Assembly: GCA_013043915.1 (NCBI GenBank)
Contig: JABEVH010000089.1
Coordinates: 1 to 18,737, forward strand
Length of the DNA: 18,737 nt
Source: Pseudomonadales bacterium
GTDB taxonomy: Bacteria > Pseudomonadota > Gammaproteobacteria > Pseudomonadales > Moraxellaceae
Direction of reading: 5' to 3'
The notes under the pieces were generated by a model. That model saw only the letters and a program-made list of their open reading frames with translations. It was not told where the DNA came from and searched no databases. The position numbers and the translations under genes are program-made. Below are positions 7,289-16,700 of the stretch, one piece after another (within the stretch, counting starts at the first letter, position 1; each line of letters starts with the position of its first letter).

Positions 7289-7625
7289 GCTCATACCTTA
7301 GCGTATTGAACAATCTCTGGCAAGACAGTATGAATTCTTAGCTAAAACATGAAGATGCAAGTCATTGTTAGGGTCAGTGCTTGTCATGATTCTGTCGTGT
7401 TTTGTCTGCCAGTGCTATAAAAGTGACTTATGCACGACAACTGATGTCAAGAGCCAAGGTCATGGTTTTTCTTCAAATTCTACTCAATTTTTACGCAATA
7501 CCTACTTGATATTTATAAGTATTTGAAAAATAAGACTTTAGTAAATCGGTCAAAAAACATTCAAAACAATGAAACATTAACCTATTGCTCGCTTTCAGCG
7601 GTTTCAAGGTGATTTGCCCACAGAC

Positions 7626-7648
7626 TTATCCACAGAAAATGTGGATAG
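7626..7648. promoter_or_regulatory. Inverted pair of DnaA boxes
   Basis: TTATCCACA (7626-7634) is a perfect match to the DnaA box TTATNCACA. TGTGGATAG (7640-7648) is the same box reversed with one end mismatch. The two make an 8-bp inverted repeat (TATCCACA, 5 bases, TGTGGATA). A degraded third copy, TTGCCCACA, lies at 7614-7622, exactly 12 bases upstream in the same orientation. This could be a DnaA-regulated promoter or a DnaA-binding locus. A chromosomal origin is less likely without dnaA, dnaN or mnmG nearby. Confidence 0.5.
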
Positions 7649-7669
7649 AAGATTTCCTCATAAATTACT

Positions 7670-7686
7670 TTAAGTGTGCCACTTAA
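7670..7686. promoter_or_regulatory. Operator-like palindrome TTAAGTG-N3-CACTTAA
   Basis: Seven-base arms with perfect symmetry around a three-base centre, too tight to be a stable RNA hairpin. This is more likely a binding site for a dimeric protein. It lies about 190 bases before the preferred start of the coiled-coil gene. Confidence 0.4.
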
Positions 7687-7735
7687 CTTATTCATCATAA
7701 GGAATTATAGGATCAACTATTTGAATGTGGCCACG

Positions 7736-7754
7736 ATGCCCTGATCTAGGGCAT
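7736..7754. promoter_or_regulatory. Palindrome ATGCCCT-N5-AGGGCAT
   Basis: Perfect 7-bp arms around GATCT. It can form an RNA hairpin or serve as an operator. It ends 11 bases before the first in-frame ATG of the coiled-coil ORF (7766), where it would hinder initiation. This is one more reason to prefer the downstream start at 7874. Confidence 0.4.
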
Positions 7755-7873
7755 GGGTCTGTGCGATGTCATTAAATTGGCGTGCATGTCCTGACGTCTG
7801 GTTGATGTCTTTTGGGGTGATTGGCTTATTTATTGCTAGCCATACAATCAGATCTACTTATGGAGTCAAAGAC

Positions 7874-10027
7874 ATGACAGTCATCGCTACCCTGAAACCT
7901 GCTGTCCATGATGCTGAGAGTACAACGGTACGTCATCAGCTCGCCAGCAATCCCGCCTATCGTATAGGCTGGATGGAAGGCAAACTGGCACAGCACAAGG
8001 TGATGCAGTCGCAACAACATGTGTTGAGCGAAGATATGGCTGCCATGAAGAAACTTTACCGTGATGTCTTCCGCCTAGCGGCAGAAGTGAGGCTGCAGTC
8101 AGAAAACCGTCAGCCAAGCCAGCATTGGCAGCATGAGATCGTTGCGCTACAGCAGAAAGATGACGCCACACAAACACAGGTGCAGGACTTAAAGGGGCAA
8201 GTCAATACGCTCTCTGATCATTTGCAACAATACGAGAGGGATGTTCTGCCCTGGGCGACCATGACAAGCAAGGTGCATGAGTTGCTCAAGCAAGGTCAAG
8301 AAGTCCATGGCCATTTAGTGCAGCGTATGGAAGAGCTGGAAGTTCAGCATGCTTTACAGCACGATACCGTCGTTAAGGAACACATGGAGCATGCTACACG
8401 TCTGGATGAGCGCGTTCAGGTTATGCTTGAACAGGTCATGCATCAGGTACAGGCTCAGGCTCAGGAGCATTCAGGGCGCCAGCAACAGTTGCTTACCTTG
8501 TGTCAGACGGCATCGGATATGGTTGAGCAATGGCGATTGCAACATGATGATGCTGCGCGCATGCAGGTGATCTTCCAGAAAAGCCAGGAAGCCCAGCAGT
8601 TAGCTCTTGATCAGGTTCAGTCCTTGCTGGGTGATTATGCCCTGGAGCATCAGGACTGGTTACTTATGCAAAAAAACCTGCAGGATTTACAGACAAATAG
8701 CGCTCGGCAGCTAGCTGTTATGGATCAAAAAATTCATGAACATCAGGAGGTGCTATTTCGTCATGAAGCTCTGCAGGAACGCACGGAAGCTGCACTCCTT
8801 GATGTTGACGAAGCCAAGCAGGTACTGACAGCAACCCTCAGTTTGAAAGATGCTCTGGTCAAAGATGTTCAATCAGTCTTGCAGCGTAGTCATCAGAGTG
8901 AAGCCATGCTCAGTCAGTTGCTGGTGGATGCTCACCAGCGCTCTGCTCAGGTCGACATGCACATCCAGTCCTCACAACGGATGCAGGAGCAGCAGGTACA
9001 GGCTTTTGAATCTATGCAGGAATTGCGTGAGCAGGTTCAGGATGCAAGTGCAGCCCAGAATAATTTGCAAGCACGCTCATTGTTGAATCTTTCGCGTGCT
9101 GAAGAACTTATTCAATTGGCTACCCGTGTGAATGGCGAGGTTCAACAGTCTGTCCAGCAAGTACAAGAAACAGCGATTCAGCAACAAGCATGCTATCAAG
9201 ATGTGGTGGCCCGGCATCAGCAAATACAGACTACGGGACTGATCATGGAAGATCGCTTGCTACGCTGTGAGCAGGTTTCTTTGCGTATGGATGAAGGCAG
9301 GGAGGCGCTGGAGCATGCTCTTGAAGCTGAAAAACAGGCGCGCCAGGACCTGCAAGAACAAGAGGCTGTGCACGAACGCTTGCATCATGAAAATGCTGAA
9401 CTCTTTTGCCAATTACAAGCGCATGAGCAGCGCGAGGAAGCATTACAGCAACAATGGCAGCTGACGATTTCCATGGCTGCACAATTGCAGAAACAGGTAG
9501 AACAACAAGCAGAAGAACTTAAGCGTTCACGTTCGCGAGAAGAGCAATGGATGCAGGCTTTGCAGGAACATGAGCAGCAGCAGTCTTTGCATAATGAGGC
9601 GTTAGCGCAGAAGGATAAACAGGTCAAACAATGGCATAAAATCGCTGTCGATGCCTTGCGTCGACTCAAGGAGGCAGAGCTGGCCCAACGCGAAGTGGGT
9701 GTCAACCAGAAGGAACATCAATGGTTAATGACGCAGACCCGGCAGGAGCAGGTCCAGTTACATCGTGAGCGACAGGCCATGCAAACCCAGCTTCAGGATC
9801 TTGAGGCCAGGTTGCAGGAAATGTTGATGGGTCAGCAGGAAGGAGATCCAAGGGGAGAAGCATGGAAGCCAGCTCTGGAACAAATGCGAAATCAGATGCT
9901 GGAATGTCGCCTGGAAATAGCCAGATTACGTTCCTTGCCCGCGGCAACCCCGGTTGCGGCGATACCTGTCGAGGAGGAGGCACCTGTTGCTGCATCGGCA
10001 AGTAGTGCCCGTCGCTGGTGGAGGTAA
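7874..10027 (+). CDS. Large Gln-rich coiled-coil protein of unknown function
   Basis: A 717-residue protein dominated by Gln, Glu, His, Met and Leu in long heptad-like stretches, from about residue 35 to 690, with hardly any Gly or Pro. It has no Walker motifs, so it is not an SMC-type ATPase. Two short non-coil parts are distinctive: an N-terminal segment SNPAYRIGWMEGKLAQHKV, and a C-terminal Ala/Pro/Val/Glu-rich tail ending ASSARRWWR. I chose the ATG at 7874 because GGAG lies eight bases upstream. The ORF is open to an ATG at 7766, which would add 36 residues with a hydrophobic stretch (LMSFGVIGLFIAS) and could give a membrane anchor, but that ATG has no ribosome binding site. Hexamer repeats of CAG+3 (8444-8467) show how the Gln-rich coil may have grown. 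A structural or scaffold role in the envelope or nucleoid is only inference. Confidence 0.8.
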   Translation: MTVIATLKPAVHDAESTTVRHQLASNPAYRIGWMEGKLAQHKVMQSQQHVLSEDMAAMKKLYRDVFRLAAEVRLQSENRQPSQHWQHEIVALQQKDDATQTQVQDLKGQVNTLSDHLQQYERDVLPWATMTSKVHELLKQGQEVHGHLVQRMEELEVQHALQHDTVVKEHMEHATRLDERVQVMLEQVMHQVQAQAQEHSGRQQQLLTLCQTASDMVEQWRLQHDDAARMQVIFQKSQEAQQLALDQVQSLLGDYALEHQDWLLMQKNLQDLQTNSARQLAVMDQKIHEHQEVLFRHEALQERTEAALLDVDEAKQVLTATLSLKDALVKDVQSVLQRSHQSEAMLSQLLVDAHQRSAQVDMHIQSSQRMQEQQVQAFESMQELREQVQDASAAQNNLQARSLLNLSRAEELIQLATRVNGEVQQSVQQVQETAIQQQACYQDVVARHQQIQTTGLIMEDRLLRCEQVSLRMDEGREALEHALEAEKQARQDLQEQEAVHERLHHENAELFCQLQAHEQREEALQQQWQLTISMAAQLQKQVEQQAEELKRSRSREEQWMQALQEHEQQQSLHNEALAQKDKQVKQWHKIAVDALRRLKEAELAQREVGVNQKEHQWLMTQTRQEQVQLHRERQAMQTQLQDLEARLQEMLMGQQEGDPRGEAWKPALEQMRNQMLECRLEIARLRSLPAATPVAAIPVEEEAPVAASASSARRWWR

Positions 10028-10094
10028 GTGCATCAGTAATAATCATAGATCTGCTATGCTCTTGGGCATGTTTTAAGCCATAGGAGTGTAGGGG

Positions 10095-10292
10095 GTGGAT
10101 AGCAGATTATGGTGGGCGCGTTTGTCGACAAAAAAATATGTAACTCGACCGCAGGTTCCCGTGCAGGAGCAGCCTTGGGTTGAAACGTTGTTGTTTCAGG
10201 GGATATTGGAGCAAGACAGAGTTAATGGCGTTTTAAGGTATTTTATTAAAAAGCCTGATGAACTACTTGAATTTTATAAGAAAAACTTCTAA
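10095..10292 (+). CDS. Small protein of unknown function (65 aa)
   Basis: A short ORF with GTG start, preceded at eight bases by AGGAG (10082-10086). The protein has a basic N terminus (MDSRLWWARLSTKKYVTR), a middle with VQEQPWVETLLFQGILEQDRVNGVLRYF and a Lys-rich end (IKKPDELLEFYKKNF). No signal peptide or membrane helix is evident. The second half looks helical. Its TAA shares one base with the ATG of the next gene (TAATG), a typical coupling arrangement, which together with the good ribosome binding site argues that it is real. I recognise no family. It may be a partner or regulator of the membrane protein encoded next. Confidence 0.65.
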   Translation: MDSRLWWARLSTKKYVTRPQVPVQEQPWVETLLFQGILEQDRVNGVLRYFIKKPDELLEFYKKNF

Positions 10293-11521
10293 TGCTTTCT
10301 CGTCTTTGGTTAAGTTTATTCGTGCTCGGTCTGCTCGGCGGTTGTGTGACGGCCTGGCAGGGTCAAACTCAGGTTTTTGCTGCCATGGTGCAAGCGCTGA
10401 CGGTCTCTGCTGAGACCTCAGTACATATTGGTTTGACTCTGGCGGGTGTCATGGCTTTTTGGTTGGGCTTATTTAAAGTGGCTGAATCAGCGGGTTGGGT
10501 GGATGGTTTAGCGCGTTGTTTAAGTCCGGTGTTGCGACGTTTGATGCCTGATGTACCTGCAGGGCATCCCGCGCTCGGAGCCATGAGCATGAATTTGGCT
10601 GCCAATTTGTTAGGGCTGGATAATGCGGCTACGCCTTTTGGTCTGCGCGCCATGCGTGAATTGCAATCTCTGAATGCATCAGAAGACCAGGTCAGTAATG
10701 CCCAGATCATGTTTCTTATGCTCAACTGCAACGCCTTATGTTTGCTGCCTGTCAGTATTTTTGCCTACCGGGCACAAGCGGGTTCGCTGGATCCTGCGCT
10801 GGTTTTTCTGCCTATATTGATCAGTAGCCTGATGGCCTTACTGTTGGCCTTAAGTCTGACCATGCTGATTCAGCGTATACGACCAGACCGCGTCCTCGTG
10901 GCCGGGGTGATGTTATTGCTGTTGATCTTAATCGGCTTAGGCGTACTGCATCACGAGTTGACGGTTGCTACTTTATCCCGGTTATCCTCCGTGGTGGGCA
11001 ATGCCTTGGTACTGGTGGTGATTGTGGGGATTTTACTGACGGGATTCTGGCGTCACACCGATATCTATACAGATTTTATTCAGGGAGCCGCCGAGGGAGC
11101 CCAGGTTGCTTTGTCCATCTTTCCTTATCTGGTGGCCATGCTAAGTGCCTTGGCTGTGCTTCGTGCAGGCGGAATGATGGATGTTCTACTACACTTTTTT
11201 GAGCGGGGCTGGTCTGTCCTCGGAGGGGATACAGCTTTTATTCCTGCCTTGCCCAGTATGCTGATGAAACCTTTTAGTGGAAGTGCTGCGCGAGGCATGC
11301 TGCTGGATGTTATACATCATGAGGGGGTGGATTCATTCTCTGCCAGGGTGGCTGCCGTAGTACAGGGTAGTACGGAAACTACGTTCTATGTGGTGACAGT
11401 ATATCTGGGTAGCGTAAGTTTGCGTGATGAGCGCTATGCGCTGACGCTCGGACTGTTAACCGAGTTGATGGGAGCGGGGGTGGCTGTACTAGTGGGATAT
11501 GCGTTTTTTCCGTCATCCTGA
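10292..11521 (+). CDS. Fused SpmA-SpmB-like nucleoside recognition (Gate) membrane protein
   Basis: Polytopic inner-membrane protein of 409 residues with two Gate-type halves, each matching one of the separate Bacillus spore maturation proteins SpmA and SpmB. The first half (about 1-200) carries SMNLAANLLGLDNAATPFGLRAMRELQ (residues 99-125). The second (about 220-409) carries MKPFSGSAARG (325-335) and QGSTETTFYVVTVYLGSV (358-375). These Asn/Asp and Ser/Thr/Glu motifs inside helices are the family signature. Such fusions occur in many non-sporulating Gram-negatives and the transported substrate is not established. The GC in LLGGC near residue 18 looks like a lipobox but is probably part of the first helix. 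The gene overlaps the 65-residue gene by one base and the c-di-GMP regulator gene by about 23 bases, which suggests a shared job. Confidence 0.85.
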   Translation: MLSRLWLSLFVLGLLGGCVTAWQGQTQVFAAMVQALTVSAETSVHIGLTLAGVMAFWLGLFKVAESAGWVDGLARCLSPVLRRLMPDVPAGHPALGAMSMNLAANLLGLDNAATPFGLRAMRELQSLNASEDQVSNAQIMFLMLNCNALCLLPVSIFAYRAQAGSLDPALVFLPILISSLMALLLALSLTMLIQRIRPDRVLVAGVMLLLLILIGLGVLHHELTVATLSRLSSVVGNALVLVVIVGILLTGFWRHTDIYTDFIQGAAEGAQVALSIFPYLVAMLSALAVLRAGGMMDVLLHFFERGWSVLGGDTAFIPALPSMLMKPFSGSAARGMLLDVIHHEGVDSFSARVAAVVQGSTETTFYVVTVYLGSVSLRDERYALTLGLLTELMGAGVAVLVGYAFFPSS

Positions 11522-13697
11522 ACATGAGAATGCTGTGGATACCTTACAACAACGGCAATACATATTGATTGTGGATGACCAGCCCGCTAATTTGGTTTCT
11601 TATGAGGCCTTGCTTGAAGATTTTGATGCTTCCTTATTAACGGCAACTTCGGGTAGCGAGGCACTAGCACTTTTGTTGCGTTACGAGGTGGCACTGGTGC
11701 TTCTTGACGTACAAATGCCTGGCATGGATGGATTTGAAGTGGCGCATTTGATGCGTAAATCCAGGCGAACCCAGAGTGTGCCCATTATTTTTGTGACAGC
11801 TATCAGTAAAGAGCAGCGTTATGTGTTCCGTGGTTATGAAGCCGGTGCTGTGGATTACCTGACCAAGCCGATTGAACCTGAAATTTTACGTCGCAAAGCT
11901 CGCGTTTTTCTTGATCTGGATGCTAAAAACAGGCAGTTAAGAGACAGTCTGGATGTTATTCGTAAAAGTTTACGCGAGGTTCAAGAGCTTAAAGACCGAA
12001 ATGATCTGCTCTTGCGTTCCGTGGGTGAAGGAATCCTCGGTTTAGATACGCAGGGGTATATCATCTTTGCCAATCCCGCTGCTGAATCTGCACTCATTAC
12101 ACACGATCAGTCGTTGATCAATACACATATTTCTGACTACTTTCTGACGACTCCCGATCCTCTGGATCGCATGAGTTGGCTCGATTCAGCTGTCCGTGAA
12201 ACCTGTTCGCGCGGTACACGTTATCAGGAACAGCAAGGTTTTTATGCTCATACGGATAATCGGGTATTTCCCGTTGAAATGACAGCAACGCCGATGATGA
12301 CACTCGTGCGCGGGGTCAGTGAATTTGCCGGTGTAGTATTGGTGTTTAAGGATATTACCGATCGGCAGGCGACCGAGCAGCAATTGCGTCAACTGGCTCA
12401 GTACGATTCGCTGACTGGCTTGGCTAATCGCAATCTTTTATCCAGTGTATTGTTGCAGTCGCTTATGCGTACCGAACAGAGCGGCCATGAATTGGTGGTG
12501 ATCTATCTGGACGTTGACCGTTTTAAAATGGTTAATGACAGTTTCGGGCATGATTTAGGTGATTTATTGTTGCAAGATGTGGCAGCACGTCTGCGGGAAT
12601 GTGTTCGTGATACGGATTTTATTGCACGGGTGGGCGGGGATGAGTTCTCGATATTACTGGAAACTACAGATTGTCGTCATACGGCAAATTTAGTGGCCAG
12701 TAAAATCATACAGTCGATAGCACAGCCCTTTGTCCTGCAGGGCCATGAAATGCATGTGGGTGCCAGTCTGGGTGTGGTTATTTACCCGGAGGCCAAGCGG
12801 GATGCTTATGGCCTAATGCGTTGTGCTGATTTGGCCATGTACAAGGCCAAGTCCATGGGACGTAACAATTATCAGTTTTTTACCAGTGACCTTGAATCAC
12901 AAATCAGTGAGTCGGTCAGGCTGGAAAACCGGTTGCGGCGAGCTTTGGAACAAGATGAGATGTTCCTCGTTTTTCAGCCGCAGCTAGATTTTAAAACTTC
13001 AAAAATTGCGGGTTTTGAGGCCTTGCTGCGCTGGCATCCTGAAGGTCTGGAGCCGGTATCACCGGTTCGTTTTATTCCTTTAGCTGAAGATACCGGCATG
13101 ATTGTTGAAATTGGCGAATGGGTATTACGTCAGGCATGCCGGCAGCTGGTGGCATGGCAACGTCAGGGCCTCTGTGGAAAACAACAAAAGATGGCAGTCA
13201 ATCTTTCCGTTCGTCAATTACGGGAAACTGATTTAGTCAGCAGGGTGAGGCTGATCCTCAGTGAGGAAAATATGGATCCTGCCTGTTTGGAGCTGGAAAT
13301 TACCGAATCTATGCTGGTTGATGATCCAGAAGCCATGTTTGCCTTATTGCGTGAGATCAGTCAGCTTGGAGTTAGCCTATCCGTTGATGATTTTGGTACC
13401 GGTTATTCTTCCATGCTGTATTTGAAACAAATGCCCATCAATGCCGTGAAAATTGATCGAACTTTTATCAAGGATATTGAGCGTAACCGTAGCGATGCAG
13501 CGATTACCCGTGGAGTTATTGCCTTGGCGCACAGCCTGTCGCTGCAGGTGGTGGCTGAAGGCGTGGAGACATCATCGATTGCTGACTTTCTTAAGGCCAG
13601 TGGTTGTGACATGCTACAGGGGTATTGGTTCAGTCATCCCCTGACCGTTGAACTGATGTCTGAGTTTTTACGGCATCATGCTGCCAGGGTTCATTAG
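11499..13697 (+). CDS. REC-PAS-GGDEF-EAL c-di-GMP response regulator
   Basis: Cytoplasmic two-component output protein of 732 residues. Domains in order: receiver (about 21-140) with IVDDQ, VLLDVQMPGMDG with phosphoacceptor Asp70, FVTA and the KP lysine in LTKPIEP; PAS (about 170-290); GGDEF (about 300-460) with an intact GGDEF at 379-383 and an RxxD product-inhibition site at 370-373; EAL (about 480-725) with EAL at 507-509, ELEITES, DDFGTGYSS and AEGVET. Both enzymatic motifs look intact, so it could make or degrade c-di-GMP, switched by phosphorylation and the PAS ligand. No histidine kinase is encoded nearby. The start is unsure: the ATG at 11499 has no well-spaced ribosome binding site, and a GTG at 11535 would still leave the receiver whole. 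It overlaps the SpmAB-like gene and lies 23 bases before the DUF748 gene. Confidence 0.93.
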   Translation: MRFFRHPEHENAVDTLQQRQYILIVDDQPANLVSYEALLEDFDASLLTATSGSEALALLLRYEVALVLLDVQMPGMDGFEVAHLMRKSRRTQSVPIIFVTAISKEQRYVFRGYEAGAVDYLTKPIEPEILRRKARVFLDLDAKNRQLRDSLDVIRKSLREVQELKDRNDLLLRSVGEGILGLDTQGYIIFANPAAESALITHDQSLINTHISDYFLTTPDPLDRMSWLDSAVRETCSRGTRYQEQQGFYAHTDNRVFPVEMTATPMMTLVRGVSEFAGVVLVFKDITDRQATEQQLRQLAQYDSLTGLANRNLLSSVLLQSLMRTEQSGHELVVIYLDVDRFKMVNDSFGHDLGDLLLQDVAARLRECVRDTDFIARVGGDEFSILLETTDCRHTANLVASKIIQSIAQPFVLQGHEMHVGASLGVVIYPEAKRDAYGLMRCADLAMYKAKSMGRNNYQFFTSDLESQISESVRLENRLRRALEQDEMFLVFQPQLDFKTSKIAGFEALLRWHPEGLEPVSPVRFIPLAEDTGMIVEIGEWVLRQACRQLVAWQRQGLCGKQQKMAVNLSVRQLRETDLVSRVRLILSEENMDPACLELEITESMLVDDPEAMFALLREISQLGVSLSVDDFGTGYSSMLYLKQMPINAVKIDRTFIKDIERNRSDAAITRGVIALAHSLSLQVVAEGVETSSIADFLKASGCDMLQGYWFSHPLTVELMSEFLRHHAARVH

Positions 13698-13720
13698 CAA
13701 AGGATGTTCAGGTTAAAGGT

Positions 13721-16700
13721 ATGCATGACCAGGATGGTAGTCGACGAAAAAAAAGGTTTTCACGTGCATGGAGAACAGGTGGGATTGTCGTTGCGATGCT
13801 GGCGGGTGTGTATGATGTCGGATTGCGCTATGTGCTGCCCTGGTGGATGCATCGTGAAGCTGATAGTTGGAACTTAAGCCATCCAGATTGGAAGTTAAGC
13901 CTGCCTTCCCTGCGTATTTCACCGTGGCGCTGGTCAGTCCATGTTCAAGGGATGTCACTGGCGCAACAGCACCGTCCTCAGCTGAGCATCGATGAATTAT
14001 ATCTGAAGTTAAGTCCATCCTCGTTATGGCATCGTGCCCTGATTATTCAGGATATCTCCATTGAGCACCCTCGAATTCAGGTTCATGTGGATGAACATGG
14101 CCATCTCGATCTAGAAAACTTATTGCCACCGCCACAGCCAGCTACTACCGCTAAGAATGCTCCGGGTATCGGCTGGCTGATCCGTAACTTGCAGGTGGCT
14201 TCTTTGCAGGTACACATTGTCGACGCTCAAATTCAGGGGGGTAAACCTCTGGATCTAAAAATACCTTCATGGCAAGTGCAGGATGTGGGAACTTGGCATG
14301 CCCATACTGAGATTCAGCTGGATATGAAGGGGGCTTTGGGGGGGGCTCATGCCTGGCGTTTGCGCTGGTGGGGTTCATTGAACCTGGCTCCTCTGCGCAG
14401 CTCAGGTCATATCATGCTCACCCAGGGTAACCTTGCCGCCTTGGGGGGGGCTCTGCAGCAGCTATGGCCTGTCCATATTGGCCAGGGAACCCTGGAGTTC
14501 TCGACGAACTATGCTTTTGATGATCGTCATGGCCATCGGCAGTGGACCCTGGATCATACACGGGTACAGGTGCAGGGATTACGTGTACAGCGTCCTGGTT
14601 TTAATTCACCACGACTGGAGCTGGCGACGGGGGATATACAGATACCTCATATTGATGGTGAGCAGCATCAGATTGAGGTACAGAGCGTTGATCTGGATCG
14701 CCCTGAGCTCTTCATGCAGCGCGACGTTCAGGGCAAGGTTGATTTTTTGACGTGGATAAAAGAGTTGGCACCGCCACACCCTTCGCCCAAGCCGTCACCG
14801 TGGCAGGTTAAGGCTCAACATGTAAAACTGCGTCGAGGTTTACTCACCTTGCATGCCTGGGAGGCTGGCAAGGAACGGGCTTTTATGCTGCAGGATATAC
14901 AACTCGATCTGGATAATCTGGATACAACGGGCAAAGTACCATGGACACTGCAGGCTGGGATGCAAGGTCCCTTATTAGGACAGGTACATGTACAAGGCCA
15001 GGTTGCTGCAGGCCGGGCTGATGTGAATTGGCAGATACAGCGTTTGCATCTGAGCAATGCAGATCTTTGGCTACCGCCGGTTCTTAATACCAAGGTACAT
15101 GATGGCATCCTGACGGCATCCGGCCATGTTTCTTTAAATCCTCAACATCTGGAGTCCTTGAGTCTGAGCGGGCAGGCAGCGATTGAACACCTGGATATGG
15201 AGATACAGCGTCAGCGTCTTCAGGTGGCGATGCTGCAATTAGATCCATGGAGTTATCAGCAAGGTCATGTTGCGCTACAAGGCCTCAGCGTTCATGCGCT
15301 GTCCATGGAACAGGACGGTGATATGTTGAGCCTGGGTGATGCTGAGGTTGGCGCTGTACACTCTCCTGTGCAGGGAACCATCTGGACCTTAGGTCGTTTC
15401 TCCCTGCATAACCTGGGATGGCAAGCATCGCATGTAGGGCCTGTTACGTTACAGGGCCATGTCAAGGCGCTAGGCATACAGGCTGTACGTATGGATATGC
15501 ACCATGGGCGGTTAGGTTGGCAGCTAGGGCAGCTAGGAGGTGGTCAGGTCGATCTACTGCACGGCAAACACCATAATCGACTGAGCTGGAGCCAGGCGGT
15601 GCTGGATCGGGGAAGCTGGCAAACGTCAAACCAGAAGCTGGATATAGCGGGTATTCATGCACGGCAATGGCGTTGGGAGGGGCGGCATCCCTGGCTGGAT
15701 TTGCATCGTCTTGATGGCTATGAGCTTCATGTGCAATTGGCTAAGCATCGCCTGAGATCAGGGAAGATAGCCTTGCAGTTGGGTCAGCTCAGACTGGATC
15801 AGGACCGCCATGGCAGCTTAGTGCCTTATCAGGAAATTCAATACTGGCTAGGCAAGCTGCCCACGACAGCAAGTACCCCACATAAAACAGCTTCAGTTCC
15901 CTGGAGCATCGACGTTCAAGGTTTTCATCTGGGTATGGATCGTTTGCGTTATGCGACGTCTACAACCTCGGTACCCTGGGTGGCCACGCAACTGGCTCTG
16001 GATACCGGACGTTTACATAATTTAAATCCCTTGAGTGTGCATATGTCCGGGCAGTGGGGCCAGGCCCAGCTAGCTTGGAATGGCACCGTATGGCCTCAGC
16101 TGAAAAAAGCCCGAGGGCAGTTCAAGCTGCGAGATATTGATCTTATGCCCGTGCAACCCTGGTTACGTCAGTATACCTACGCGGTTCTTGATCATGGCAC
16201 GATCAGCAGTCAGGGTTATGTTGCGTTTGGCCTTAAACCCCTGCAGGTGGTCTTGCACGGAAGTTTGACGACGGGAGATCTTTTACTGGAAGATGACCGC
16301 AATCAACAGCCGTTGTTATCCTGGAAGCAGATCAATATACCTAATCTGAACGTGAGTTATCCAGGGCATGGCTTAAGCATACCCGAGGTGGATGTCGATC
16401 ATCTGTACAGCAAAGTCACGATAGAGTCTAATGGCCAGTTAAATTGGCAGCAGATTTTGCGTTCCCGCCATCAGGCGGCCCAGCCGCCGTCAAAACATCC
16501 CTTGGCGGTTGATGTCCATCGGATTGTGTTTGATCAGGCAGGTGTCGATTTCTCTGACTTGAGTTTGCATGCCCCTTTTCATGCCAGTATTCATCATTTG
16601 AATGGTGAAGTAGGTCCTTTGGACATGCAGAATACATCAGCCTGGACCCAGGTGATGATGCAAGGCCTGATCAATCGCCATGGCCATGTCGATGTATCAG

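Larger units (their letters stand above)
7295..7873. promoter_or_regulatory. AT-rich, palindrome-dense intergenic control region
   Basis: This noncoding stretch separates the divergent transglycosylase and coiled-coil genes. It holds a 7-bp inverted repeat TGTCGTG/CACGACA (7393-7399, 7433-7439) enclosing an extended -10-like TGCTATAAA (7413-7421), then a strongly AT-rich block (about 7460-7590). After that come a DnaA-box pair (7626-7648), a TTAAGTG/CACTTAA palindrome (7670-7686) and an ATGCCCT/AGGGCAT palindrome (7736-7754). If the upstream ATG at 7766 is the real start of the coiled-coil gene, the noncoding region ends at 7765. No protein or RNA gene of known type is seen. Confidence 0.6.

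Noticed and set aside
7295..7765. Chromosomal replication origin
   Set aside because: Only one perfect and one near-perfect DnaA box, no clear unwinding repeats, and none of dnaA, dnaN, mnmG or rpmH nearby; kept only as a DnaA-box finding.
10340..10348. Lipoprotein signal (LLGGC) in the SpmAB-like protein
   Set aside because: The protein is a polytopic membrane protein and the motif falls in its first helix; acylation is unlikely.
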